Positions 1 to 5,539 are shown, counted from the stretch's first letter. The stretch: 6,802 nt of DNA from Asaia bogorensis (GCA_945886995.1 CAMCZJ010000158.1:1-6802), one strand, 5' to 3'. Notes: generated from the letters alone by a model not told the origin. Made by a program: numbers and translations.

Positions 1-1363
1 CCTTGGCCCTTTCGATCATTTCAACGAAGCGATGAAACAGATAATGGCTGTCGGAAGGGCCGGGGCTCGCTTCCGGGTGGTATTGCACGGAAAAGGCCGG
101 GCGATCAGTCGCGGCCACGCCTTCATTGGTGCCGTCAAACAGAGAGATATGCGTGACCTTCGCATTGCCCGGCAGGCTTTCCGGGTCCACTGCAAAGCCG
201 TGATTCTGGCTGGTGATTTCCACCTTGCCCGTCGTTAAATCCTTCACCGGCTGATTGGCGCCGCGATGCCCGCGCGCCAGCTTGAAGGTGCGCGCACCAA
301 GCGCCAGCGACAGCAATTGATGCCCCAGACAAATGCCGAAAATCGGCAGCTTCTTGTCCAGCACGGCGCGAATGGCGGGCACCGCGTAAGTGCCCGTCGC
401 CGCCGGATCACCCGGGCCATTGGACAGGAAAACCCCATCGGGGTTTTGTGCGAAAATATCCTCGGCTGAGGCGGTCGCGGGCAGCACCACCACATCACAG
501 CCGGCGGAAGCCAGGCAGCGCAGGATATTGCGCTTGGCGCCGTAATCCATGGCCACCACGCGGTATTTCGGTGCGGTCTGGCGGCCAAAGCCGGTGGGCC
601 AGGCCCATTCGGTTTCATCCCAGCGATAGCTCTGCCGGCAGGTCACATCCTTCGCCAGATCCATGCCTTCCAGCCCGGGCCAGCCGGCGGCTTCGGCGCG
701 AAGGGCCGCGATATCAAACTTCCCATCCACGCGATGGCACAAAACGCCATTGGGCGGGCCGCCATCGCGGATGCGCGCGGTCAGCGCGCGGGTATCAATG
801 CCGGCCAGCCCGGGCACGCCGTGGGAGACCAGCCAGGCATGCAAATGCCGCGTCGCGCGGTAATTGGCAGGCTCCGTCACATCCTGCTTCACAATCAGCC
901 CGCGCGCGGCGGGGCTCAGCGCTTCGATGTCTTCCTGATTGGTGCCGACATTGCCGATATGGGGGAAGGTGAAGGTGATGATCTGCCCAGCATAGGAAGG
1001 ATCGGTCAGGGTTTCCTGATAGCCGGTCATGCCCGTGTTGAAGCAGATCTCGGCGACGGCCTTGCCCTCGGCCCCGAAGCCGCGGCCCCAAAAGACGCTG
1101 CCATCAGCCAGCACCAGGCAGGCGGTGGCGCCAGGGGGGGCGGTATCAGCCATGGGAAGGGGCTCCGTTTTCGGGGTGTCAGATGGGGCGCCGGGCATAT
1201 CGGCAAGTGTCAGGCCAGTCGCGGTCAGGATGGCGGGCCAATGTTTGGTGGGAATGGCCTTTGATTGCCGCCATTTCCGGATAGCTTCCGTGCCGACGCC
1301 ACAGCGTTCAGCCGCGGCTTCAGAACCGCCCAAAAGGGCGACGATCTCTTCAACACTGCGCAT
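1..1363 (-). CDS. carA: Carbamoyl-phosphate synthase small subunit with fused N-terminal HTH domain (3' end off the window)
   Basis: This is the glutaminase subunit of carbamoyl-phosphate synthase. It hydrolyses glutamine and passes ammonia to CarB for arginine and pyrimidine synthesis in the cytoplasm. The CarA part starts at the ATG at 1153-1151 (MADTAPPG). It has 384 visible codons against 382 residues in E. coli, so only the last few are missing. The class I amidotransferase triad is intact: Cys in GICLGHQ (codon 331-329), and His and Glu in QYHPE (codons 79-77 and 73-71). SNGPGDP is also present. The same frame is open upstream to the ATG at 1363, with a TAA at 1375-1373. It adds 70 residues that read as a Cro/YdaS-like HTH (VEEIVALLGGSEAAAERCGV, then AIRKWRQ and IPTKHWPAIL). 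Because that segment is clearly protein-like and has no stop, I annotate the fusion. Initiation at 1153, with GGAG nine bases upstream, could also give plain CarA. CarA identity is very sure; the start is less so. Confidence 0.93.
   Translation of the reverse strand, partial: MRSVEEIVALLGGSEAAAERCGVGTEAIRKWRQSKAIPTKHWPAILTATGLTLADMPGAPSDTPKTEPLPMADTAPPGATACLVLADGSVFWGRGFGAEGKAVAEICFNTGMTGYQETLTDPSYAGQIITFTFPHIGNVGTNQEDIEALSPAARGLIVKQDVTEPANYRATRHLHAWLVSHGVPGLAGIDTRALTARIRDGGPPNGVLCHRVDGKFDIAALRAEAAGWPGLEGMDLAKDVTCRQSYRWDETEWAWPTGFGRQTAPKYRVVAMDYGAKRNILRCLASAGCDVVVLPATASAEDIFAQNPDGVFLSNGPGDPAATGTYAVPAIRAVLDKKLPIFGICLGHQLLSLALGARTFKLARGHRGANQPVKDLTTGKVEITSQNHGFAVDPESLPGNAKVTHISLFDGTNEGVAATDRPAFSVQYHPEASPGPSDSHYLFHRFVEMIERAK
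1163..1166 (-). promoter_or_regulatory. Internal ribosome binding site for an alternative carA start at 1153
   Basis: GGAG on the minus strand lies nine bases before the ATG at 1153, the start that gives a CarA of ordinary length. The upstream ATG at 1363 has no Shine-Dalgarno-like sequence. One mRNA could therefore yield both HTH-CarA and plain CarA, or only one of them. The sequence alone does not decide this. Confidence 0.4.
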
Positions 1364-1371
1364 GAGGCGGG

Positions 1372-1400
1372 CTTATCCGGGAAAAAACTTCCCAGGGCAA
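1372..1400 (-). promoter_or_regulatory. Predicted sigma70-type promoter for carA
   Basis: On the minus strand, a -35-like TTGCCC (1400-1395) and a -10-like GATAAG (1377-1372) are separated by exactly 17 bp. Transcription would start near 1365, almost on the ATG at 1363. That would give a leaderless or nearly leaderless mRNA and fits the absence of a Shine-Dalgarno sequence there. The match to consensus is moderate (4 of 6 in each box). Confidence 0.45.
1379..1393. promoter_or_regulatory. Candidate operator palindrome A within the carA promoter spacer
   Basis: GGGAAAAAACTTCCC has perfect 5-bp arms (GGGAA/TTCCC) around a 5-bp centre. It fills the spacer between the predicted -35 and -10 of carA, where a bound protein would block RNA polymerase. 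It matches palindrome B, 38 bp further upstream, at 12 of 15 positions. There is no U-tract, so it is not a typical terminator. Confidence 0.45.
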
Positions 1401-1416
1401 GGAAAAAGAGCGAGGT

Positions 1417-1431
1417 GGGAAAATTCCTCCC
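1417..1431. promoter_or_regulatory. Candidate operator palindrome B upstream of carA
   Basis: GGGAAAATTCCTCCC repeats palindrome A in the same orientation with 12 of 15 bases identical. Its arms pair at 4 of 5 positions. It lies between the divergent carA and VOC genes and upstream of the predicted carA -35. Two similar palindromes suggest cooperative binding by a dimeric regulator, possibly the HTH of the CarA fusion itself. This is inference. Confidence 0.38.
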
Positions 1432-1546
1432 GCAATGCAGCAAATCGGGGCTTTGTGGCTGGGCTGGTGAGAACCCTGGCCATCCTGTTGCCCCCGAGGA
1501 TGTGGCGAGCGATGCTGCCCGAAATTGCCATCAGGGAAAGCCCTTC

Positions 1547-2350
1547 ATGACCTGGTCCGTCCATCACGTATCGCTGATTGCGCATGATCTGGATGCGGCG
1601 GCGCATTTCTTTGGCGCGCTGATCGGGCTTGGCGCGGCGCGGGCGCCGGATGCGCGCACCCGCTTCATTGGCGAAGCCGGGCGCGGCTTGCGACTGCATC
1701 GGCCTGGCGTGGCGCTGGCGCGATCTGGTGCTGATTTGCTCGGCCCGATTGGCGCGCGGTATGTGGCGCTTGAAGTTGCGTCCTTGGCGGCGGTAGTGGC
1801 GAAGCTGGATCAGGCCGGGCTTGCTTATGCGCCGGCGTTGCCTGGGGAGTTTGGTCAGCCGGCGATCTATACGCTGGACCCGGCGCTTAATCTTTTGGTG
1901 CTGCTGCAAGCGCGCGCGGCTGCGCCATCAGCGCCCCCGCCCTGGCATATCCATCACGTCAATCTGCAAGCGCAGCATGTGCGCGAAACCGTGACGTTTT
2001 ACACAGACATTATCGGCATGTCGGAAGGGCGCTGGCGCGCTGCGGCCAAGCGCGGGGATTTCAGCATAGACCCCGCCGAATTGGCCGTGCTGACCACGGC
2101 CGATGACAATAGCGGGCTGCATATCATCCGCCCGGATGCGGGCTTCGCGTATCGCAATCGCTTTGCGCATAACCCTTCCATCGGCGGGCACCCGGCCTTT
2201 TGCGTGCCGGATGTGCGGGCGGTGAAGGCAAGGCTGGAAGCGGCGGGCGTGCTGGTTTCCGATGCCGGCGTTTACGCTATGGCGGGGATGCACCAGATTT
2301 ACGTGCTCGACCCCTCCGCCAATATGATTGAGGTGAACCAGAATGTCTGA
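1547..2350 (+). CDS. Two-domain VOC-family (glyoxalase/extradiol dioxygenase fold) protein
   Basis: A 267-residue protein made of two vicinal-oxygen-chelate modules, the architecture of catechol 2,3-dioxygenase-type and related metalloenzymes. Module 1 covers about residues 3-121 and begins VHHVSLIAHDLDAA. Module 2 covers about 133-265 and begins HIHHVNLQAQHV. Module 2 keeps plausible metal ligands: His137 (HHV), His215 (GGHPAFCV) and Glu262 (NMIEVNQ). Module 1 has His7, but the Glu position near its end is Val (NLLVLLQ), as expected if only the second module binds metal. The frame is open far upstream, but similarity begins at the ATG at 1547, which has AGGGAAAG just upstream, so I take that start. 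It overlaps the cupin gene by 8 bp, so the two are probably co-transcribed. The substrate cannot be told; dioxygenase or lyase/isomerase activity is possible. Confidence 0.85.
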   Translation: MTWSVHHVSLIAHDLDAAAHFFGALIGLGAARAPDARTRFIGEAGRGLRLHRPGVALARSGADLLGPIGARYVALEVASLAAVVAKLDQAGLAYAPALPGEFGQPAIYTLDPALNLLVLLQARAAAPSAPPPWHIHHVNLQAQHVRETVTFYTDIIGMSEGRWRAAAKRGDFSIDPAELAVLTTADDNSGLHIIRPDAGFAYRNRFAHNPSIGGHPAFCVPDVRAVKARLEAAGVLVSDAGVYAMAGMHQIYVLDPSANMIEVNQNV

Positions 2351-2690
2351 AGCCCCTCCCCGCACCCTCATCACGGCGACCGAGGCCGCTGCAACGCCGA
2401 ATGCCCCCGGCCGGCTTTCCGCACTGCTGCTGGAACATGGCACCATGCAACTGCGCTGGTTCGCGCCGAAGGGCGAGGATACCCAGACCCCGCATGACCA
2501 GGATGAGCTTTACATCATCGCTTCCGGCACCGGCTGGTTGCGGCGTGGCGCTGAGCGTGTGGCCTTCGCCCCGCATGACGCGCTTTTTGTGCGCGCGGGT
2601 GAGGCGCATCGGTTTGAGGATACCTCCGCCGATTTCGCTACCTGGGTGGTTTTCTATGGCGCGAAGGGCGGGGAAAAGAGCTTGCCATAA
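2343..2690 (+). CDS. Small single-domain cupin protein
   Basis: A 115-residue protein with one cupin beta-barrel. The first cupin motif is read in TPHDQDELYIIASGTG, with candidate metal ligands His51 and Glu55. The second is in RAGEAHRF, with His89. One histidine of the usual HxH pair is replaced (His51-Asp52-Gln53), a common variation in small cupins. The start overlaps the end of the VOC gene by 8 bp. GAGG lies nine bases upstream inside the VOC coding sequence, which points to translational coupling. A cytoplasmic metalloprotein acting with the VOC enzyme on the same small molecule is plausible, but the substrate is unknown. It is followed immediately by a palindrome that I assign to the next locus. 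Confidence 0.85.
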   Translation: MSEAPPRTLITATEAAATPNAPGRLSALLLEHGTMQLRWFAPKGEDTQTPHDQDELYIIASGTGWLRRGAERVAFAPHDALFVRAGEAHRFEDTSADFATWVVFYGAKGGEKSLP

Positions 2691-2705
2691 CCACCTTAAA
2701 GGTGG
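2691..2705. promoter_or_regulatory. Candidate MqsA-type operator palindrome
   Basis: CCACCT-TAA-AGGTGG is a perfect palindrome with 6-bp arms and a 3-bp centre. It starts directly after the cupin stop and ends 11 bp before the mqsR remnant. E. coli MqsA binds AACCT-N(2-4)-AGGTT, and the ACCT-N3-AGGT core is identical here. Its place directly upstream of an MqsA-family gene makes an autoregulatory operator the best reading. A weak -35-like TTGCCA lies at 2682-2687. There is no U-tract to suggest a terminator. Confidence 0.55.
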
Positions 2706-2716
2706 CATGAAGACAC

Positions 2717-2767
2717 ATGGATAAGCGGAAGCGAAGCCATGATCTTGCGACCTTCAAGGAGAAATAG
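2717..2767 (+). pseudogene. mqsR-like toxin remnant (16 codons)
   Basis: The ORF reads MDKRKRSHDLATFKEK and ends in TAG one base before the antitoxin start. MqsR toxins begin with a similar stretch (E. coli MEKRTPHTRL) and E. coli MqsR ends in SFKEK. Intact MqsR is about 98 residues and lies directly upstream of mqsA, exactly where this fragment lies. The likeliest history is an internal deletion joining the first codons to the last ones. A premature stop followed by deletion of the rest is also possible. No toxin activity is expected. The fragment may still couple translation to the antitoxin gene, because the Shine-Dalgarno of mqsA lies within its last codons. Confidence 0.6.
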
Positions 2768-2768
2768 A

Positions 2769-3182
2769 ATGCCCGCGCCCGCGCCCGAGACCATGATCCA
2801 CCCCGAAACCGGCGCCCTGCTGCGTCGGCGCAAGCGGCGAGAGGTTGTGGCCTATATGGACCTGACCCGCGTGGTGCTGGTCACGGGCTGGTTCCCCGAA
2901 GATGATGGCGATGGCGTTTTGCTTGGTGCTGATGCGGCACCGCTGGATGCTGCACTCGTGGAAATGAAAGCTAAATATGCTGCATCAGTGAAGCATTTGG
3001 CGAAGCAGGTACGCAAGGCTGCGGGCCTCACGCAAAAGGATGCGAGCCTTCTGCTGACGGGTTCGCCCAATAGCTTCTACAAATACGAACATGGTGAGGC
3101 GCAGCCAAGCCGCCCAACGCTACTGCTGATGAAGCTGCTGGCGCGTGAGCCGAAATTGATTGAGGCGATTCGGGCAGCTTGA
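2769..3182 (+). CDS. mqsA: MqsA-family antitoxin / HTH transcriptional regulator, apparently orphan
   Basis: A 137-residue protein resembling MqsA. The C-terminal half (about 76-134) is an Xre-type HTH: VRKAAGLTQKDASLLLTGSP, then NSFYKYEHGEAQPSRPTLLL. It keeps the family's DNA-contacting Asn (Asn101), and the Arg contact of E. coli MqsA is Lys105. The N-terminal half (about 9-70) follows the MqsA pattern (HPETG, then VTGWFPEDDGDGV) but lacks all four zinc-binding cysteines. From memory, some alphaproteobacterial MqsA relatives also have reduced cysteines, so this need not be decay. AAGGAG seven bases before the ATG at 2769 fixes the start; an in-frame ATG at 2739 lies inside the toxin remnant and is less likely. 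Normally MqsA neutralises MqsR and represses the operon. Here only repression remains plausible. Confidence 0.85.
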   Translation: MPAPAPETMIHPETGALLRRRKRREVVAYMDLTRVVLVTGWFPEDDGDGVLLGADAAPLDAALVEMKAKYAASVKHLAKQVRKAAGLTQKDASLLLTGSPNSFYKYEHGEAQPSRPTLLLMKLLAREPKLIEAIRAA

Positions 3183-3242
3183 TTGTGCCTACTTCACTGG
3201 CGTTCCCCAGCCAACAAAGCTGACTGCGGGCGTTGCCGCTAC

Positions 3243-3299
3243 GAGAGATTTAGACGAATGCGGGAGTTCAAATCCTGCTGCGTAATTGACAAATCTCTC
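3243..3299. repeat. Nested inverted repeat at the mqsA / lipoprotein gene junction
   Basis: Outer arms GAGAGATTT (3243-3251) and AAATCTCTC (3291-3299) pair perfectly over 9 bp. Inside lies a second hairpin, GCGGGA (3260-3265) and TCCTGC (3273-3278), with a 7-base loop GTTCAAA (5 Watson-Crick pairs and one G-T). It sits between convergent genes and ends right at the stop of the downstream lipoprotein gene. It could be a bidirectional terminator without a U-tract, a stable 3' RNA end, or the scar of an insertion. The rest of the gap (3183-3242) holds nothing I recognise. Confidence 0.5.
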
Positions 3300-3875
3300 T
3301 CAGCGTTTTGGCGGGAAGGAGCAGTTACGTAGAATCCCATCCTGCGCAAGCCGCCTGAAAATAACGTCTGCAACATCGCCGGCCTCAGCTGCGCGCGGCC
3401 CGTAAGCGTATGGATACGAGACATTTAGCTCCGCCTTCCAAACTTCCCGCCGCGAGGCGCGCTCTGAGAGAGTAACTTGATAGTTAGCTTCTACGGCTAT
3501 CGGTCTGCCCTGGACTCCTCCAACCGATGTTGTCTGCTGAAGGACCGATGTGCGAAGCACCGCAAGGACTGCATCCACCTGACCAGGGCTTTGATTGGTT
3601 GCTTGGGCGCCTGCAACGCCTGCCTCAATTACCGTTACCGATACATTGCAGCGTGCAGCAGCTTCCTGATATCCACGAGTGAGCGATTCACCAAAACCAG
3701 GCCCTCGCCCCGGGTCGGCCACATTGGAAAGAATGGCGATACTTCGAATTTCACCCGCAAAACGCGGGTCAGCATTGCTTGATGCGATCTTTGGCGCGTT
3801 GATGTACATCGAGCATGCCGAGGCCATCAACAAAGGTAAAGTACACACTAAACGTAACCAAAATGCCCTTCCCAT
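3300..3875 (-). CDS. Putative lipoprotein, paralogue of the upstream gene product
   Basis: A 191-residue protein with a lipoprotein signal peptide: Arg near the start, hydrophobic residues 9-20, and a lipobox-like ASAC with Cys21 as the predicted lipidated residue. I do not recognise a named family. After the signal it aligns along its length with the preceding gene product: RSIAILSNVADPG with QRVLIVNTLDPG, VDAVLAVLRT with PDLILTIAIT, and VIFRRLAQDGILRNCS with KIFNVGKDRIFRSCS. Two cysteines are shared (76 and 185 here), possibly a disulfide. The ATG at 3875 overlaps the upstream stop by one base (TGATG) and has GGGAG seven bases before it; a GTG at 3878 is a weaker alternative. It would be anchored in the envelope. 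Base composition is lower in GC than the flanking genes, suggesting transfer. The function is unknown. Confidence 0.72.
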   Translation of the reverse strand: MGRAFWLRLVCTLPLLMASACSMYINAPKIASSNADPRFAGEIRSIAILSNVADPGRGPGFGESLTRGYQEAAARCNVSVTVIEAGVAGAQATNQSPGQVDAVLAVLRTSVLQQTTSVGGVQGRPIAVEANYQVTLSERASRREVWKAELNVSYPYAYGPRAAEAGDVADVIFRRLAQDGILRNCSFPPKR

Positions 3876-4444
3876 CACGCTTCTCCCTTTTCTAAGGCGG
3901 CTTCATAAGATTGAGGTCCAGCAGCCCGTGGCGCTGTTGCTGAACATGACCTGAAGATACGGTCTTTGCCTACGTTAAAGATTTTTTCCGCGAGGCCTTT
4001 ACCGAGAGTCGCGCCACCTGCATGCATGACAAAGTTGAAGACTTGAAAAATTGGCTCACCGCCTGGTGGGGCTGCAGTGACCTGAAATGTATGGTGAGAT
4101 GATGGCCATCTCACGACTGTTCCCGTAATGGCTATGGTCAAGATCAAGTCGGGGCGGAAGGATGATACCGCAGCGTTCATGGTCGCGACTCGGTTCAGCA
4201 TCATTCTGTGCAAATTGAGGTCTGACGTCTCAATGCCACAGGCCCCGAGAGCGCGACGCATCTCTTCTCGAAAGCTGGCAACTGTATCCTCGTGCGTCCC
4301 GGGGTCTAAGGTGTTAACAATCAATACGCGCTGCACGCTCCCCTGGAAGTTGGATGTAAAGACGCGCTCTGTGATTGGCCCAACGGCACAGGCAACAAGA
4401 AAAAATGCCAGAAAAAAAAATGCGAAAATTCTATAGCGACGCAT
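3875..4444 (-). CDS. Putative lipoprotein, first gene of a two-gene operon
   Basis: A 189-residue protein with a textbook lipoprotein signal: MRRYRIF, a Phe-rich hydrophobic stretch (7-18), and lipobox LVAC with Cys19 lipidated. The start at 4444 is set by GGAGG (4455-4451) six bases upstream. An in-frame ATG at 4492 would put 16 extra residues before the signal peptide and lacks support. The mature part has RVLIVNTLDPGTHED (about 39-53), Cys69, a hydrophobic strand PDLILTIAITG and Cys167 near the C-terminus. All have counterparts in the downstream paralogue, to which it is joined by a one-base stop/start overlap. I cannot name the family. The fold may be alternating alpha/beta, and a periplasmic or envelope-associated role is inferred from the lipid anchor. 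Composition is AT-richer than the neighbouring core genes. Confidence 0.74.
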   Translation of the reverse strand: MRRYRIFAFFFLAFFLVACAVGPITERVFTSNFQGSVQRVLIVNTLDPGTHEDTVASFREEMRRALGACGIETSDLNLHRMMLNRVATMNAAVSSFRPDLILTIAITGTVVRWPSSHHTFQVTAAPPGGEPIFQVFNFVMHAGGATLGKGLAEKIFNVGKDRIFRSCSATAPRAAGPQSYEAALEKGEA

Positions 4445-4463
4445 GATAAACCTCCATTTGTAA

Positions 4464-4492
4464 TGAATATTAACTTTGACCGTTCCTGTCAA
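4464..4492 (-). promoter_or_regulatory. Predicted promoter of the lipoprotein operon with overlapping palindrome
   Basis: On the minus strand, a perfect -35 TTGACA (4492-4487) is followed after 17 bp by TATTCA (4469-4464), a weak -10. The 5' leader would be only about a dozen bases before the GGAGG-ATG. A palindrome TTGAC-N7-GTCAA (4476-4492) overlaps the -35 and is well placed as an operator. The local gap to the divergent yqeY-like gene holds nothing else distinct. Confidence 0.45.
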
Positions 4493-4570
4493 GCAAGTGT
4501 TGCTCGCGCCCGGCTAAAGCCAGTAGGACTGCCTAAACTCCCCTACCCTGGCCCGCCCGCCCCGCTTTGC

Positions 4571-4576
4571 TATAAG
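4571..4576 (+). promoter_or_regulatory. Possible -10 element for the yqeY-like gene
   Basis: TATAAG lies 26 bp before the ATG at 4603 in an otherwise very GC-rich stretch. No convincing -35 is visible at the usual distance. The Shine-Dalgarno AAGGA at 4592-4596, six bases before the ATG, is clear. Confidence 0.25.
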
Positions 4577-4602
4577 CGCGGCTCAAGACTGAAGGATACC
4601 CC

Positions 4603-5064
4603 ATGGAACTCCGCGCCCGTTTTACCGATGCCTTGAAGACCGCGATGCTGGCCAAGGATGCGGCCACTACCTCCACCATCCGCATGATCATGGCCAAGCT
4701 GAAGGATACGGATATCGCCGCGCGCAAGACGCCGCAGGACCCGGGCGTGCCTGATGATCAGATCATCGCCATGCTGCGCGGCATGGCGAAATCCCGGCGA
4801 GAGAGTGTGGAATTGTACCGCCAGGGCAATCGCCCTGAATTGGCGGCCAAGGAAGAAGTCGAAATCGCCGTGATTGAAGGCTTCCTGCCGCAGCAGATGG
4901 ATGATGCCGCCATGGCCGCCGCGGTTGATGCGGCGGTGACGGAAGCGGGTGCGGCTTCCATCAAGGATATGGGCAAGGTGATGGCGGTGCTGAAATCCCG
5001 CCACGCCGCGGCTTTGGATATGGCCAAGGCCGGGCCGATGGTGAAGGCCCGGCTGGGGGGCTAA
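4603..5064 (+). CDS. GatB/YqeY domain-containing protein
   Basis: A 153-residue protein that matches the YqeY family over its whole length (E. coli YqeY is 147 residues). It begins MELRARFTDALKTAMLAKD, has the family's TSTIRMIMAKLKDTDI, and the conserved EVEIAVIEGFLPQQM near residues 85-99. It ends with the small helical tail that resembles the C-terminal domain of GatB, a subunit of the tRNA-dependent amidotransferase. The family is thought to bind tRNA or help the amidotransferase, but its exact role is not settled. AAGGA six bases before the ATG supports this start. In alphaproteobacteria this gene is commonly near dnaG and rpoD, which fits the dnaG start at 6251. It is convergent with the DUF3126 gene, 18 bp away. 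Confidence 0.93.
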   Translation: MELRARFTDALKTAMLAKDAATTSTIRMIMAKLKDTDIAARKTPQDPGVPDDQIIAMLRGMAKSRRESVELYRQGNRPELAAKEEVEIAVIEGFLPQQMDDAAMAAAVDAAVTEAGAASIKDMGKVMAVLKSRHAAALDMAKAGPMVKARLGG

Positions 5065-5082
5065 CCCGCGCCCCCAGGCGCT

Positions 5083-5301
5083 TCAGTCACTATCCTGCAA
5101 ATCTTCCGCCAGCACCACGATCTGCACGGCATAGGAAACATCGCCATCTTCCGCATCACGATGGACGGTGCCGATAAACTCATTGCCGATTTTCAGCTCC
5201 ACGCTGCCCTTGGGGCGGTCCGGCGCGGTCACCTGAATGCGGGGGTTGCTGAAAAGCTTGCGCAGATGCGCCTGCACGGCGGCGCGTTCGGCGGGGGTCA
5301 T
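5083..5301 (-). CDS. DUF3126 family protein
   Basis: A 72-residue protein that I recognise as DUF3126, a small family of unknown function found mainly in alphaproteobacteria. Typical features are the N-terminal helix MTPAERAAVQAHLRKLF, then NPRIQV, a central KIGNEFIGTVHRDAEDGD and a C-terminal strand YAVQIVVLAEDL. The length is normal for the family. No signal peptide or membrane segment is seen, so it is probably cytoplasmic. AAGGA (5314-5310) lies eight bases upstream of the ATG. Its promoter region (5302-5391) is short and ends at the direct repeat flanking the mobile element, so the insertion may have changed its upstream regulation. Confidence 0.9.
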   Translation of the reverse strand: MTPAERAAVQAHLRKLFSNPRIQVTAPDRPKGSVELKIGNEFIGTVHRDAEDGDVSYAVQIVVLAEDLQDSD

Positions 5302-5391
5302 GGTCGCGTTCCTTCAAAATTCGGGTGTGCCGGGATAGCCGCCTTGGTGGTGGGGTGCAAACCAGCCCGCAGACCCCAAAACAACTTCCCT
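5302..5391. other. Residual DUF3126 upstream region, no gene
   Basis: A GC-rich stretch between the DUF3126 start and the mobile-element junction. A weak inverted repeat GGGGT (5352-5355 plus T5356) with ACCCC (5373-5377) is present. No convincing promoter boxes are visible on the minus strand. Without the element, it would join directly to the 66 bp before dnaG as an ordinary divergent intergenic region of about 165 bp. Confidence 0.4.
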
Positions 5392-5401
5392 ATTTATAGG
5401 G
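5392..5401. repeat. Target-site duplication, left copy (ATTTATAGGG)
   Basis: The 10-bp ATTTATAGGG lies immediately outside the left terminal inverted repeat. It is repeated in direct orientation immediately outside the right repeat (6175-6184). Direct repeats of this size exactly abutting inverted repeats are the signature of transposition. Confidence 0.75.
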
Positions 5402-5435
5402 CAAGCCCCTCTGAAAACGTGTTGATAAATTCAGC
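5402..5435 (+). repeat. Left terminal inverted repeat
   Basis: The repeat starts CAAGCCCCTCTGAAAACG and ends TGATAAATTCAGC at its inner end. It differs from the reverse complement of the right repeat at only 3 of 34 positions. Outside it, similarity stops except for the direct repeat. Confidence 0.8.
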
Positions 5436-5539
5436 ATGATAACCTAGGCAGGATCCTATGCCAGCACTGGTTTGAGGTTTTTTGTTGTCTGAAATCTTCC
5501 CCCACGAAAAAATTTGCTTTTTCCACTAGGAAGAAATCT

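Noticed and set aside
244..1091. Several overlapping long reading frames on both strands across carA
   Set aside because: They are composition shadows of a GC-rich gene. Only the carA frame encodes recognisable conserved motifs.
1265..1546. N-terminal extension of the VOC protein in the same frame
   Set aside because: The extension runs antisense to the carA HTH domain and promoter and shows no protein-like similarity. The VOC fold begins right after the ATG at 1547.
2691..2705. Rho-independent terminator after the cupin gene
   Set aside because: The palindrome is perfect but has no U-tract, and its core matches an MqsA operator directly before an MqsA-family gene.
3260..3278. tRNA T-arm-like hairpin (loop GTTCAAA)
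   Set aside because: The closing pair would be A-T instead of the invariant G53-C61. No acceptor, D or anticodon arms can be built around it.
5415..5432. DnaA-box-like TTATCAACA in the left inverted repeat, suggesting an origin
   Set aside because: It is a single near-match, degraded further in the right repeat (TTATCAAGA), with no cluster of boxes or other origin features.
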